NCBI RefSeq assembly: GCF_030547685.1
Contig: NZ_JAUOQM010000053.1
Span: forward strand, 89,223 to 153,222
Source: Gilvimarinus sp. 2_MG-2023
GTDB lineage: Bacteria; Pseudomonadota; Gammaproteobacteria; Pseudomonadales; Cellvibrionaceae
Direction: 5' to 3'
DNA: 64,000 bases
The notes below the pieces were generated by a model. The model searched no databases and had not been told where the DNA came from. It saw only the letters and a list, made by a program, of their open reading frames with translations. Below are positions 1 to 9,346 of the stretch, piece by piece (the first letter of the stretch is position 1; each line of letters starts with the position of its first letter). A program made the position numbers and the translations under genes.

Positions 1-129
1 GAATGCTGAATGCTGAACAAAATTGTGAGCGGGCAGCGCTTTAACTTGGCAACCCTTAAGGCTTGCTTTTGCGTTCAGCGTTTGTCGGCTACATTTTTCT
101 TACTAACCAAAATACAAAGACGACCAGTT

Positions 130-726
130 ATGTCTCTACCTTTTTCTCAAGCCTGTGAAAACAATAAAGACCCGATTCTCAATGTCTTAACCGAGGTTTT
201 CTCTGACCGCCGCCGTGTTTTGGAGATCGGCTCGGGCACGGGGCAGCATGCGGTGTATTTTGCCCAAAACTTGCCTCATCTTATTTGGCAAACCAGTGAT
301 CTGTCTGTGAACCACGTGGGTATCAACCAGTGGATCGATCATCAGCCCAGCGACAACCTGCTGCGACCGACGGTTTTTGATTTACGTCAGCCTGTCTGGC
401 CCACCGGCATTGATGCAGTATTTTCGGCCAATACCGCACACATTGTCAGCTGGCCGCTGGTTCAGGCGTTATTTACACAGGTGGGCCAACACCTCCCCCC
501 TGGGGGAATCTTTGCGCAGTATGGGCCTTTTAACTATGGCGGCCAGTACACCAGCGACAGCAATGCCGCCTTCGATCAAATGCTAAAAAAGCGAGACCCG
601 GACAGCGGCATCCGCCACTTTGAGGAGATCTCGCAACTGGCCGAACAAAACGCTCTAGTACTGAGTAAAGATTACCCCATGCCAGCGAATAACCGACTGC
701 TGGTTTGGACCAAACTCACCCGCTAG
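130..726 (+). CDS. DUF938 family SAM-dependent methyltransferase
   Basis: This 198-residue protein has a class I SAM-binding motif near its N-terminus (VLEIGSGTGQHAVYFA) and an acidic strand-2 end (TSDLS), and matches the DUF938 family in length and pattern. The substrate is unknown. The open frame extends upstream to position 10, but the start is placed at the ATG at 130 because the family begins with a short MSLPFSQACENNKDPI-like segment and the preceding 40 residues look non-coding. The MAPEG gene follows after 18 bases, so the two may be co-transcribed. The family call is firm; the function is not. Confidence 0.85.
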   Translation: MSLPFSQACENNKDPILNVLTEVFSDRRRVLEIGSGTGQHAVYFAQNLPHLIWQTSDLSVNHVGINQWIDHQPSDNLLRPTVFDLRQPVWPTGIDAVFSANTAHIVSWPLVQALFTQVGQHLPPGGIFAQYGPFNYGGQYTSDSNAAFDQMLKKRDPDSGIRHFEEISQLAEQNALVLSKDYPMPANNRLLVWTKLTR

Positions 727-744
727 CCCAAAGGAAGACGCACT

Positions 745-1161
745 ATGAATTACGATTATTCGATTACTTTTATCGGCACCTATATCGCTCTGGTAACGCT
801 GTTTATTCAGGCTGTTGTGGCGGCCGGCAGCAAGGCCAAACAACCCGGTGCCGTACCGGGCAAAATCAGTGATGAACTGTCACACGACTCTTTTGTATTT
901 CGCGCCCACCGCACGTTTATGAACTCGCTGGAAAATATGCCGCTGTTTATCGGCTCGGTCTTTCTCGGTGTCTTTGCCGGCGCTCATCCGCGCTGGTTGG
1001 GCATTTTGGTAGTCACCTACGCCCTTGCCCGTTTTATTCATATGGCGCTCTACTACGCCATTGCCACGGAAAAGAACCCCAGCCCGCGGAGTTATTTTTA
1101 CGGTATCGCCCTGCTTGCCCAAATAGGTATGCTGGTGTTGATTGGCGCCGCGCTGGTTTAA
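745..1161 (+). CDS. MAPEG family membrane protein
   Basis: This 138-residue protein has about four hydrophobic segments (roughly 7-27, 68-88, 90-110 and 118-137). It carries the MAPEG signature region around FRAHRTFMNSLENMPLF, where RAHxNxxE-type residues bind glutathione in characterised members. MAPEG proteins are inner-membrane glutathione-dependent enzymes or their relatives. The gene lies directly after the DUF938 methyltransferase. Its substrate cannot be told from sequence. Confidence 0.88.
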   Translation: MNYDYSITFIGTYIALVTLFIQAVVAAGSKAKQPGAVPGKISDELSHDSFVFRAHRTFMNSLENMPLFIGSVFLGVFAGAHPRWLGILVVTYALARFIHMALYYAIATEKNPSPRSYFYGIALLAQIGMLVLIGAALV

Positions 1162-1172
1162 CTCAACCCCTC

Positions 1173-1195
1173 GCGCCCTGTGATGTTCAGGGCGC
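1173..1195 (+). terminator. GC-rich hairpin after the MAPEG gene
   Basis: A perfect 8-bp stem (gcgccctg / cagggcgc) with a 7-base loop lies 12 bases after the MAPEG stop. It is followed by a C-run rather than a T-run, so it is not a classical intrinsic terminator. It may still separate this unit from the flagellar genes downstream. Confidence 0.4.
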
Positions 1196-1235
1196 CCCCC
1201 TCTGCTGCACTGCAACAATCCCACCCACAAACCCC

Positions 1236-1262
1236 TAAATAATCCTTGGCAGCTGCCGATAC
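1236..1262 (+). promoter_or_regulatory. FliA (sigma-28) type promoter for flgP-flgT
   Basis: TAAA at 1236-1239 is followed by exactly 15 bases and then GCCGATAC. The E. coli FliA consensus is TAAAGTTT-N11-GCCGATAA, which gives the same TAAA-N15-GCCGATAA geometry. Seven of eight -10 bases match. It sits about 55 bases before the start of flgP, which makes sense for a late flagellar transcript. Confidence 0.6.
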
Positions 1263-1317
1263 CGATCTTATAACCGATAGAACCGGACTAATGATCCCAG
1301 CTCAAGGAACCCAGAAG

Positions 1318-1887
1318 ATGACCGTTCGCTTTTTAAAATACTTGTCTTTACTTACCATCAGCAGCCTGCTGGCAAGCTGTGGCATTATTGAGTGCCGTAT
1401 TTGTGGCGGCTATAACAATGAACACGTACAAGCGGCTCATGTGCAGGTTGAGCCATTAACCATCGCCGCTACCGGTTATGGTGCCATTGACCCAACCCTG
1501 GCCGGCAATGTGCCGCAACAAAAGCTGATGGCTCTGCGCGCCTCAGAAGTCGAAGCCTACCGTACGCTGGCAGAAAGGGTACGAGGGGTACAAATATCGG
1601 CCAACACCACTGTCAGTGACTTTATTACCGACTCTGACCGCATGAGCGCTCTGGTCGATGCCTATACACTGCGCGAATCTCGCATTGTGACTCAGGGAAT
1701 GAACAAAGAAGGCTACTTTGAAACCACGGTATCCATCACGCTGGGTGAGCAGTTCTTCCTCGCACCATTGGCTACGATGCAGGGGCAAACCTATGGTTCT
1801 ACTCGCGGCCAGCATTATCCCGATCAGCGCCAAGTCGTGCGCACGCATAGCACAGTAGAAACACATTACGACACCGGTGCTCACTGA
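1318..1887 (+). CDS. flgP: FlgP-like LPP20 outer-membrane lipoprotein
   Basis: The protein has a lipoprotein signal peptide with lipobox LLASC and then an LPP20/FlgP-type domain (ALRASEVEAYRTLAERVRGVQI). FlgP is an outer-membrane lipoprotein of the H-ring/basal disk that stabilises sheathed or sodium-driven polar flagella in Vibrio and relatives. The frame is open from 1246, but the ATG at 1318 is preferred: an AAGGA element precedes it and the signal peptide begins there. flgT follows after 18 bases. A FliA-like promoter lies upstream, supporting a motility role. Confidence 0.8.
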   Translation: MTVRFLKYLSLLTISSLLASCGIIECRICGGYNNEHVQAAHVQVEPLTIAATGYGAIDPTLAGNVPQQKLMALRASEVEAYRTLAERVRGVQISANTTVSDFITDSDRMSALVDAYTLRESRIVTQGMNKEGYFETTVSITLGEQFFLAPLATMQGQTYGSTRGQHYPDQRQVVRTHSTVETHYDTGAH

Positions 1888-1905
1888 CACTAAAGGTAAG
1901 GACTC

Positions 1906-3189
1906 ATGCACAGGTTTAAGACGCTTGCATTACTCGCCACGCTCAGCTGGAGTTTGATTATTGTACCCGCTGCGGCAACCACCATTACTGCCCAAGGGCG
2001 CAGTGCACTCAGCGAGGGCAGCTTATCTGAGGTGCGCCAACGCGCTATTGAGGATGCCGCCCGCACCGCACTGATGCAGGCGGGCCTGCAGGTCAACGCC
2101 TCCACTGTGGTGGTCAATGCCGCTGAGGTGGACGACCAAATCCGGGTTAGCACCAAGGGCCAGCTAAAAGCTTTAAAAGTGATTGGCGAGAGCCAAAAAG
2201 ACGGTATCTATCAGGTGACTGTCAGTGCCGAACTGGCCCCGCAAGCGATAAATACGTGCCCCAGCAGCGATTATCAAAAGTCTCTACTGGTGACCGCCTT
2301 CAACGTCAAAAGCCCAACCCACAGTCGCGTGGGTGAACTTAACAATGCTGATACCGCCCTTTCAAGCGCCATGGCTGAAAGGCTTTACCCCAACCACCAG
2401 CTACAGGTTCAAACCCAACCCGAATTATTACTGGCCAGCACCAATCGGTTAATGAGTAATCACTACGAATTATTTAACGCGGTTCAGCAAGTTGCCAACC
2501 AGTATCAAGCTCAATATGTGATGACCGGCTACATCGAAGACATGTCGATGGTCAACGGCCACGGTTACTACCGCAGCAACAGCCTGGGACGCGCCTCTAA
2601 CCGGGTGGCCAGTACCGTCAAAGGCTGGGTGGGCCAATCGCGTGATGACATTCGTGCCCGCCACTTCCGTTTTCGTTTAATGCTGCACGACGGTGTCACC
2701 GGCGCTCGTATTTTCGATAAAAGCTATGCCACTCAAGGGTTATGGACTGCCGACTACACCGCGCGCACCGGCTTTGCCAGTCCCGAATTCTGGAGTACCG
2801 ATTACGGCCATAAAACCAGTGAATTAATCGACCAGGCTGTAGCCGATATCGGTCAAAAAGCCCTGTGCCAACCCTTTATGGCACCGTTAAAGGTCTCCGC
2901 CCATGACCAGAACGTCTACCTATTGGCCGGGGCGAACAACGGCGTCGATGTGGGCGACAGCTTTACGGTTTACGCCCAGGGTGCAGCGCCTTTTGCCAAT
3001 ATTCAGTATTACGGCACTCAGGCACTCGCGCCCACCACCTATAAGCGCTTGGATCAAACCGAGGTGACCCTCACGATTACCCAAACCTACCCAGGCTACA
3101 GCGTGGGACGCTTTGATGGCGTTTTACAGCCGTATTTGCAATATATGGCAATGGCTGAGCCTGTGACCGACGACGCTTTCAGGCACTAG
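1906..3189 (+). CDS. flgT: Flagellar assembly protein FlgT
   Basis: This 427-residue periplasmic protein has a signal peptide (about 1-24, ending PAAA). It then shows the three-part FlgT layout: an N-domain (about 25-112), a middle domain (about 115-285) and a C-terminal SH3-like domain (about 325-410). In Vibrio, FlgT forms the H ring around the LP ring and is needed to assemble the MotX/MotY T ring. Its position directly after flgP is consistent with that. No other flagellar structural gene is in the window, so this pair is an outlying unit. Confidence 0.83.
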   Translation: MHRFKTLALLATLSWSLIIVPAAATTITAQGRSALSEGSLSEVRQRAIEDAARTALMQAGLQVNASTVVVNAAEVDDQIRVSTKGQLKALKVIGESQKDGIYQVTVSAELAPQAINTCPSSDYQKSLLVTAFNVKSPTHSRVGELNNADTALSSAMAERLYPNHQLQVQTQPELLLASTNRLMSNHYELFNAVQQVANQYQAQYVMTGYIEDMSMVNGHGYYRSNSLGRASNRVASTVKGWVGQSRDDIRARHFRFRLMLHDGVTGARIFDKSYATQGLWTADYTARTGFASPEFWSTDYGHKTSELIDQAVADIGQKALCQPFMAPLKVSAHDQNVYLLAGANNGVDVGDSFTVYAQGAAPFANIQYYGTQALAPTTYKRLDQTEVTLTITQTYPGYSVGRFDGVLQPYLQYMAMAEPVTDDAFRH

Positions 3190-3272
3190 CCCTGCAAAGC
3201 TCCAGGTAACGTATAATAGCTCCCTTTTGACCGGAGCCGGCGCATCTAGCCCGGCCCGCAACGGGCGGCAGA

Positions 3273-4472
3273 ATGCAAACCTTTGACTGTATTATTATTG
3301 GCGCCGGCGCCGCCGGGCTTATGTGCGCGGCCACGGCAGGGCAGCGGGGCCGCTCGGTGGCGGTGCTTGATCACGCCAATAAAGTCGGCAAAAAAATCCT
3401 GATGTCCGGCGGCGGGCGCTGTAATTTCACTAATTACGATATCGGCCCCGACAACTATCTCTCGGCCAATCCCCACTTTTGTAAATCGGCCCTGTCGCGC
3501 TACACCCAATGGGATTTTATTTCTCTGGTAAGCGAGCACCAATTGGCTTACCACGAAAAAACCCAAGGCCAACTCTTTTGCGACAACAAAGCCAAAGATA
3601 TTCTGAATATACTCTTGGCCGAGTGCGATAAGGGCTCGGTCAGCATACAAACGGGCTGTGACATACACGCCATCACCCCCATCGAAGACGGCCCCCTGCG
3701 CTATCAGTTAGCCACCTCTATGGGCAGTTTCAGCTGCCAGTCACTGGTGGTGGCCACCGGCGGTCTGTCGATCCCCACCATGGGGGCCAGCGGTTTTGGC
3801 TACGATATCGCCAAGCAGTTCGGCCTCAAAATTAAGGCGCGCGACGCGGCATTGGTGCCTTTTACCTTTAAAGGCGAAACGCTAACCCTGTGCCAATCGT
3901 TAGCCGGGGTGTCACTGCCGGTAAACATTACTTGTAACGATCAAAGCTTTCACGACAGCTTACTGTTTACCCATAAAGGCCTCAGTGGCCCCGCCGCTTT
4001 GCAGATTTCCAACTACTGGCACAGTGGTGAAACCCTCGCCATAGACTTTTTACCCGGCGCGAGTATCACTCAGCACATAGAACAATGGCGCCAGCAGGGG
4101 CAAAAAGCATCACCGCTCAATTTATTGAGCCAGCTCTTACCCAAGCGTTTTATCCAGCAGTGGGTGGAGTACCAGGGGCTAAACGGTCTGATGCAAAAAG
4201 AGCTCGCCCAGTGGCGGCGGGAGGATATTGCCAGACTCAGCCAAGCCCTGCAGCACTGGCAGACGATCCCCAATGGCACCGAGGGGTATCGCACAGCAGA
4301 GGTGACCCGCGGCGGCATCGACACCGACGGTGTATCGTCCAAAACCTTTGAGGCCAAAACCGCCCCGGGGCTCTATTTTATCGGCGAAGTGCTGGATGTA
4401 ACCGGCTGGCTGGGCGGCTTTAACTTTCAATGGGCCTGGGCCAGCGGCTATTGCTGCGGCCAACAGCTCTGA
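3273..4472 (+). CDS. YhiN/HI0933-family FAD-dependent oxidoreductase
   Basis: This 399-residue flavoprotein begins with a dinucleotide-binding fold (IIIGAGAAGLMCA) and has the family signature KVGKKILMSGGGRCNFTN. The C-terminal FAD-contacting stretch is GGFNFQWAWASGY. The HI0933/YhiN (BaiN-like) family is widely conserved, and the physiological substrate is uncertain for most members. Length and motifs are intact. Confidence 0.9.
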   Translation: MQTFDCIIIGAGAAGLMCAATAGQRGRSVAVLDHANKVGKKILMSGGGRCNFTNYDIGPDNYLSANPHFCKSALSRYTQWDFISLVSEHQLAYHEKTQGQLFCDNKAKDILNILLAECDKGSVSIQTGCDIHAITPIEDGPLRYQLATSMGSFSCQSLVVATGGLSIPTMGASGFGYDIAKQFGLKIKARDAALVPFTFKGETLTLCQSLAGVSLPVNITCNDQSFHDSLLFTHKGLSGPAALQISNYWHSGETLAIDFLPGASITQHIEQWRQQGQKASPLNLLSQLLPKRFIQQWVEYQGLNGLMQKELAQWRREDIARLSQALQHWQTIPNGTEGYRTAEVTRGGIDTDGVSSKTFEAKTAPGLYFIGEVLDVTGWLGGFNFQWAWASGYCCGQQL

Positions 4473-4536
4473 CTTCACTTGACCGAACACCCTAGGTACA
4501 CTGAGTTCGCCCACTATTTCGCTGAGGTACGCTTTT

Positions 4537-6288
4537 TTGCAGCAGACGACAAACACCCCACACTGGCTCTGGCAGTTGGCTCAGCGTTTAATGCAGTTGA
4601 CGCCCTTTCGCTCCAGCCAAGCCATTGCATTAACGCTAATCGCTCAAACAGCACTGATGCTGGGCATGCTATTGCCCGTGAAAATTGTCATGCTGTTGGG
4701 AATGGAGACGATACCTAGCTATATGCCGCAGCTGGTTCAGCAGTGGTCGCGCGAAGCTCTGATTCTGTCTCTCAGTGGGCTTGCCGTGATCTGCTTTCTT
4801 ATATACTTGGTGGGCGAGAAGTGGGCTACTAATCTCATTAACTCCTCAGTGCGAAATATTGTAGAGCAGGCTGGAAAAATCGTACTGTTTGAAAATCAAG
4901 AACAGGTCGCAACCAACACCTACACTAAGGTCATTAACTCACTTGCCGGCATTATATTTATGCTGGTATCCCTTGTAGTATTGAGTTTTATTTATCCATT
5001 AACCAGTATTTCGACCATTGCGGTCATTGCGGCCTCAGCCCCAGCAATTCCTGTTTTGGTTCGCCGCGCCCGCCAACACAATCAGCCCAAGCTGTTAATT
5101 CAATCACTACAAAATATTAACAATCTTGGCTTTTTACTTATATTCGCTATCATCGTAGTGGATCATCTGTACTTTTCTGGGCCCTCGCTTCTGTTTACTA
5201 TTGCCACCATTATTTTAACCAGACAGGCCACCAGTAAATTGATCATCAGTGTGGCCGACCTAGCCAATACCGCAGAACTGCGAGAAAAAAATTCAGCGTT
5301 ATTTTTTCATGACCATGTTTTAAATAGCCACACCCCCATCAATTCAGAGGGGATATGGGCACTGCTGGAGATTCCGAACCGAAAGCATTGGCTGTGTGAT
5401 TTATTGGAACAGGCAAGCGGAGAACGCCCTGCCACCGATACACTGAGCATTCACTGGCTACAATCGGGAATACCGAACATCTTTGCTTTTTGGGTGGAGG
5501 CAGACAAAGAAAACTACATTGTTAAAATTTACGATAAGCCCCGCGCCTTACAATGCAACCATGAGGCGACCCTATTAACCTCGGAATCGGCAGCGCAGCT
5601 GCCCGCCCCAGAGCTATTATTCACAGGCGTACACAAAGAATTTCGCGTCAACGTTTTACGCATCGCCACAGGCTATACACCATTAACCAATCGCTCTGAA
5701 TTCGAAGCCATTGCTACTGAACTTCAGCAGACGCTGGCCGGATGCCTACCGCCAACATCCATAACCGCGCCTTATTTACGCTCGCACCCACTGCTCTGGA
5801 AGAAACTGGATGAAGCGCTGGTAAGACCATTACTGCTAGCGTGTCAAAAAGACGAACGCGAGCAGGTCGCGAGTCTATTACACAATATAAGTGCATTACG
5901 GAATACGCTCGCCAATTTACCTACAGCTTTTCAAAACAATACGATTAATCCGCATAACATTTTGATTAAAGAGGGACAGAGCCCTATCACTTGGCAGTGG
6001 GGGCAATGGGGTTTAGATGTGTTTGGCTGTAATTTTCCCGCCAATAAAAAAGGATTTTCACAAATCCAAACCGCTATCACTTTACGATATAAGAACGATC
6101 AGGCACTCAATACAGTGCCAGCCAGTGATATAGAGCTTGCTAGCTTTACCAACGCACTCTACTACTGCCTTAAAAGCCAGCGCTTTAAAGACGCTTTAGA
6201 GTTAGTGCCTGAAATCAATCAGCGGCTGGCTGAAATGCCCGCCGCACTCACCAACGAACCTCCTAGCTCGTCGCAATCTCCAACTTAA
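4537..6288 (+). CDS. ABC-exporter-like membrane domain fused to a kinase-like domain
   Basis: I do not recognise this 583-residue protein as a whole. It starts at a TTG with GAGGT about 10 bases upstream. Residues 25-240 hold about six hydrophobic segments (28-54, 72-92, 133-152, 157-175, 195-212, 214-230) with ABC type-1 exporter spacing, but no Walker A, signature or Walker B motif follows. Residues 300-500 resemble an aminoglycoside-phosphotransferase/choline-kinase fold. There is a possible nucleotide lysine (NYIVKIYDK, K330) and a catalytic-loop-like TINPHNILI (N474), but the catalytic Asp positions are not acidic. That suggests a pseudokinase. The 3' end overlaps the convergent molybdoenzyme gene by 26 bases. 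Confidence 0.6.
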   Translation: MQQTTNTPHWLWQLAQRLMQLTPFRSSQAIALTLIAQTALMLGMLLPVKIVMLLGMETIPSYMPQLVQQWSREALILSLSGLAVICFLIYLVGEKWATNLINSSVRNIVEQAGKIVLFENQEQVATNTYTKVINSLAGIIFMLVSLVVLSFIYPLTSISTIAVIAASAPAIPVLVRRARQHNQPKLLIQSLQNINNLGFLLIFAIIVVDHLYFSGPSLLFTIATIILTRQATSKLIISVADLANTAELREKNSALFFHDHVLNSHTPINSEGIWALLEIPNRKHWLCDLLEQASGERPATDTLSIHWLQSGIPNIFAFWVEADKENYIVKIYDKPRALQCNHEATLLTSESAAQLPAPELLFTGVHKEFRVNVLRIATGYTPLTNRSEFEAIATELQQTLAGCLPPTSITAPYLRSHPLLWKKLDEALVRPLLLACQKDEREQVASLLHNISALRNTLANLPTAFQNNTINPHNILIKEGQSPITWQWGQWGLDVFGCNFPANKKGFSQIQTAITLRYKNDQALNTVPASDIELASFTNALYYCLKSQRFKDALELVPEINQRLAEMPAALTNEPPSSSQSPT

Positions 6289-8458
6289 CCGGCACCGACT
6301 TAAAGGCAGGTGTTTTACTGCGCGGGTCGTGCTCGGTGTCAATTAAGACGTTGGCCTCGGGGTAATAAGCCAGCACGTTGCCAGATGGCAAATCAAAGGG
6401 CACCACTTCCAGCCCAACCATTTCACCTTGCTGTGATTTGACCGTTACCCGGTCGCCGCCTTCTAAGCCAAGCTTTTGGCAGTCGTGATGGGAGAGCAAT
6501 ACCGTCCAGCGCGATTGCGCGCCACGATAGCTGTCGCTCTGCTCATAAATGATGGAGTTAAACTGGCCTTCACTGCGAATACTCGCCAGCGTAAAGGGAT
6601 ACTCCAACTGTTGTTTTTCATCTTTTTGGCTAAACAGAAATCGCGCGCGACCAATATCAAAAATGGGTTCGTGTTTAATGCGACCACCGACGCTAAACTC
6701 CTGCTTAGACTCGTCGATATCGGCCAGTGCTTCCATCCCCGGTATACAGCTGGCAATCGCCTCACGAACATGACGGTGCTCTTTAAACAGGGCAAAATCA
6801 AACGGCGCTTGCTCTAATAACCGGCTGCCTAAATCGGCCAAAATCTCGACCTCGGAGCGAACATTGTCTAAACGTTTTATGCCGCCGTCACTCAGGCGTA
6901 CATAGTTAAACATGGACTCTTGGGTAGTACTCTGTGGCTCCTCGTCGCGCGCGGCCACGGGCAGTACCATTACATCACCGGACTCGACCCCATTAACATG
7001 ACCTTCATTCAGTGTAGTGGTGAGAAATAGCTTAAATCCGACAGCGTCCAACGCTTTGCGAGCGAAATCGCTATTGGGGGTTGCCGAATATAAGTTGCCG
7101 CCCATAATCAGAGCGGCATCCATCTTGCCTTCCAGCGCGGTGTTAAGGCACGCAAGAGTATCCATACCGCGCTCTGTCGGCAGGGTAACCGCAAACTTAT
7201 CCTCCAGCGCAGCCAGTACATCTTCTGCCAACACGGGCTTTACCCCGATACTGCCAATACCCTGCACATTGCTGTGACCACGCAAAGGCAATAAACCCGC
7301 ACCAGGCTTGCCCAGCATACCGCTCAGTAGGGCGAGGTTAGCAATGGCTTCGACATTTTCCACCCCGTTTAAGTGGTGGGTAATGCCCATGCCCCAACTG
7401 AAAATGGCATTGTTGGCGTCAGCAAGTTGTAGGGCGATACTTTCTATGTCCGTTTTCTCCACTCCACACTGGGCTATTATCGCATCCCACTCAAGCGCGG
7501 CTATTTGTTCGGCGTAGCCATCGAAGTCTCGGGTGTACTCAGCGATAAAGGTGTGATCTTGACGGCCCTGCTCCAGCAGCGCCTTGGCAATACCATTGAG
7601 TAGCGCCAAATCAGAACCGATATTGGGCTGTACAAAGGTCGACGCAATCCAGGTACCGCCACTGACCATCGAGCGCGGGCTTTTCGGCACGGCAAAACGT
7701 ACCAACCCGGGTTCTTTCGCCGGATTAATCACAATGACTTTGCCGCCGCGGTCGCGACATTTTTTTAGTTGGTGAATAAACCGCGGATGATTGGATGCCG
7801 GGTTGGCGCCAATCACAAAAATTAAATCGGCATATTGCAAGTCGTCCAATGCAACCGTTGCCGTCCCAGTGCCGATACTGTTGCCAAGACCAACGCCTGT
7901 AGCCTGGTGGCAATAATAAGAGCAGTTATTGACGTTGTTAGTGCCGTATAGGCGCGCCAGCAATTGCAGAACAAAACCGGCCTCATTGGAGGAGCGGCCC
8001 GAGGAGTAAAAAAAGCTGCGTTCAGGGGGTGCAGCGCCGAATCGGTCAACGGCAATATCCAAGGCGTCCGACCAACTTAATACCTGATATTTATCTTGCC
8101 CTTTGGGCTTAAAAATCGGGTTGTTTAATCGCCCTAAACGCTCCAACTCGTAGGCGCTTAGATCTTTAAAATCGTTTAGATCATGGTCAAACAGCTCTAC
8201 GGGAATCGGCGGTTGAATATCGGTTGACTGCGCCTGAATACTTTTATTACATACCGAGGGAAACTCATCCGCCTCGTTCGTCATGCCGCCGTGCTGACCG
8301 CCCATCCCCAAACCACAGGCTTTGCAAGCATTGCGACTTTTGAGAGCCTTGGCAGAATTGGCCAACCCAATACGCTGAATGGTCTTTAAAGTGTAGAGAA
8401 CTTTCTTGGGGCCACCGCCGACAATTTTAATAGATTGTTTCTGAGCTTCATCCAACAT
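6263..8458 (-). CDS. FdhF/YdeP-family molybdopterin oxidoreductase
   Basis: This 731-residue protein of the formate dehydrogenase-H/YdeP family has an N-terminal Cys cluster (C45, C48, C70), less than a full CxxC-x3-C-x26-C Fe-S set. A molybdopterin domain carries FSWGMGITHHLNG and a C-terminal dinucleotide-binding domain is present. C183 in NNCSYYCHQAT is the probable molybdenum ligand; no selenocysteine is needed. YdeP-type enzymes are formate-dehydrogenase-like with an undefined substrate, and YdeP is linked to acid resistance in E. coli. The gene starts 15 bases after the solute-binding protein stop, so they are probably one transcript. Near the formaldehyde genes a formate role is possible but unproven. 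Confidence 0.88.
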   Translation of the reverse strand: MLDEAQKQSIKIVGGGPKKVLYTLKTIQRIGLANSAKALKSRNACKACGLGMGGQHGGMTNEADEFPSVCNKSIQAQSTDIQPPIPVELFDHDLNDFKDLSAYELERLGRLNNPIFKPKGQDKYQVLSWSDALDIAVDRFGAAPPERSFFYSSGRSSNEAGFVLQLLARLYGTNNVNNCSYYCHQATGVGLGNSIGTGTATVALDDLQYADLIFVIGANPASNHPRFIHQLKKCRDRGGKVIVINPAKEPGLVRFAVPKSPRSMVSGGTWIASTFVQPNIGSDLALLNGIAKALLEQGRQDHTFIAEYTRDFDGYAEQIAALEWDAIIAQCGVEKTDIESIALQLADANNAIFSWGMGITHHLNGVENVEAIANLALLSGMLGKPGAGLLPLRGHSNVQGIGSIGVKPVLAEDVLAALEDKFAVTLPTERGMDTLACLNTALEGKMDAALIMGGNLYSATPNSDFARKALDAVGFKLFLTTTLNEGHVNGVESGDVMVLPVAARDEEPQSTTQESMFNYVRLSDGGIKRLDNVRSEVEILADLGSRLLEQAPFDFALFKEHRHVREAIASCIPGMEALADIDESKQEFSVGGRIKHEPIFDIGRARFLFSQKDEKQQLEYPFTLASIRSEGQFNSIIYEQSDSYRGAQSRWTVLLSHHDCQKLGLEGGDRVTVKSQQGEMVGLEVVPFDLPSGNVLAYYPEANVLIDTEHDPRSKTPAFKSVPVKLEIATS

Positions 8459-8473
8459 TTTTGCTACCCATGG

Positions 8474-9268
8474 TTATCGCCAATCAGAAAGGTGATAGCG
8501 TGCCAATATTTTTTCTAACTCACCATTAGCTCTCATTTCTAACATTGCTTGGCTTAAAATATTGGCGTATTTTTTGGAATTTTTATCGGCCGGTGAAAAA
8601 GCGATATATACCTTGCTAAATCGATCCGTGGTTGGTACGTAGCCGGCCAGTTTCACTTTACCTTCTATGTCGGCTTGCGCTATTTTTTGCCGCATAACCG
8701 TTTCATCCTCAACTAACGCATCAATGCGTTGGCGCAATAACATGGCCAATCCGGTATCCAGGGGTTTATCGCCACGGATAACTGAAATCATTTCTTTACT
8801 GCTGTCACTGTCAATATATTGAGTTAAAGCAGGACCATAACCATAACCGGCTAAAATTCCTAACTGCACCAGTGATAATGAGTGTAGGCCTTGAAACTGC
8901 CAAGGTGAGTCGGTGTTTACCCAAAAACCATTGCGCATTTCACCTTGCTCAAGACGGGGAAATATAAAGTCTGGTGCTTCAGCTTTAGAAGCGCCAATCG
9001 TCGCATGGTATTTCCCATTGCGAGTCTCGCGCAGTGCACGTAACCAAGGCAAGGTAGAATAGTGAATCTCCACTCCTTGTTCGGCAAAGGCGCGGGTCAT
9101 AATTTCTACCATAAATCCCGGCTTTTTGCTGTTGGGTTCGCAGTTGTAGGGACACCACTCATCGGCAACCAAATGTAGGGTTTGAGCACGCCCCTCACTC
9201 GCGCCCCAAAAAAGCACGATGGCAAGACAAATCCGGCAGAAAAGGGCCGAATGCGAACTTTCTGACAT
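8474..9268 (-). CDS. Periplasmic solute-binding protein (SBP_bac_3 family)
   Basis: This 264-residue protein has a Sec signal peptide (about 1-28, ending SEGRAQ). A family-3 solute-binding domain follows (VADEWCPYNCEPNSKKPGFMVEIMTRAF at the start, an AFSPADKN strand near the end). Such orphan domains, with no ABC permease or ATPase nearby, are common in marine Gammaproteobacteria and probably sense or scavenge small solutes. It is the first gene of a probable two-gene unit with the molybdoenzyme and is divergent from the SIMPL gene. Confidence 0.82.
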   Translation of the reverse strand: MSESSHSALFCRICLAIVLFWGASEGRAQTLHLVADEWCPYNCEPNSKKPGFMVEIMTRAFAEQGVEIHYSTLPWLRALRETRNGKYHATIGASKAEAPDFIFPRLEQGEMRNGFWVNTDSPWQFQGLHSLSLVQLGILAGYGYGPALTQYIDSDSSKEMISVIRGDKPLDTGLAMLLRQRIDALVEDETVMRQKIAQADIEGKVKLAGYVPTTDRFSKVYIAFSPADKNSKKYANILSQAMLEMRANGELEKILARYHLSDWR

Positions 9269-9346
9269 ATAACCAATCCAAAAACAAAATATTCACTGCG
9301 CAATGTAACCTTTATACCATATAGATAATGCCCCTTGGAGTAAGTT

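Noticed and set aside
6476-6817. 113-codon plus-strand frame inside the molybdoenzyme gene
   Set aside because: It is antisense shadow coding with no domain or ribosome binding site.
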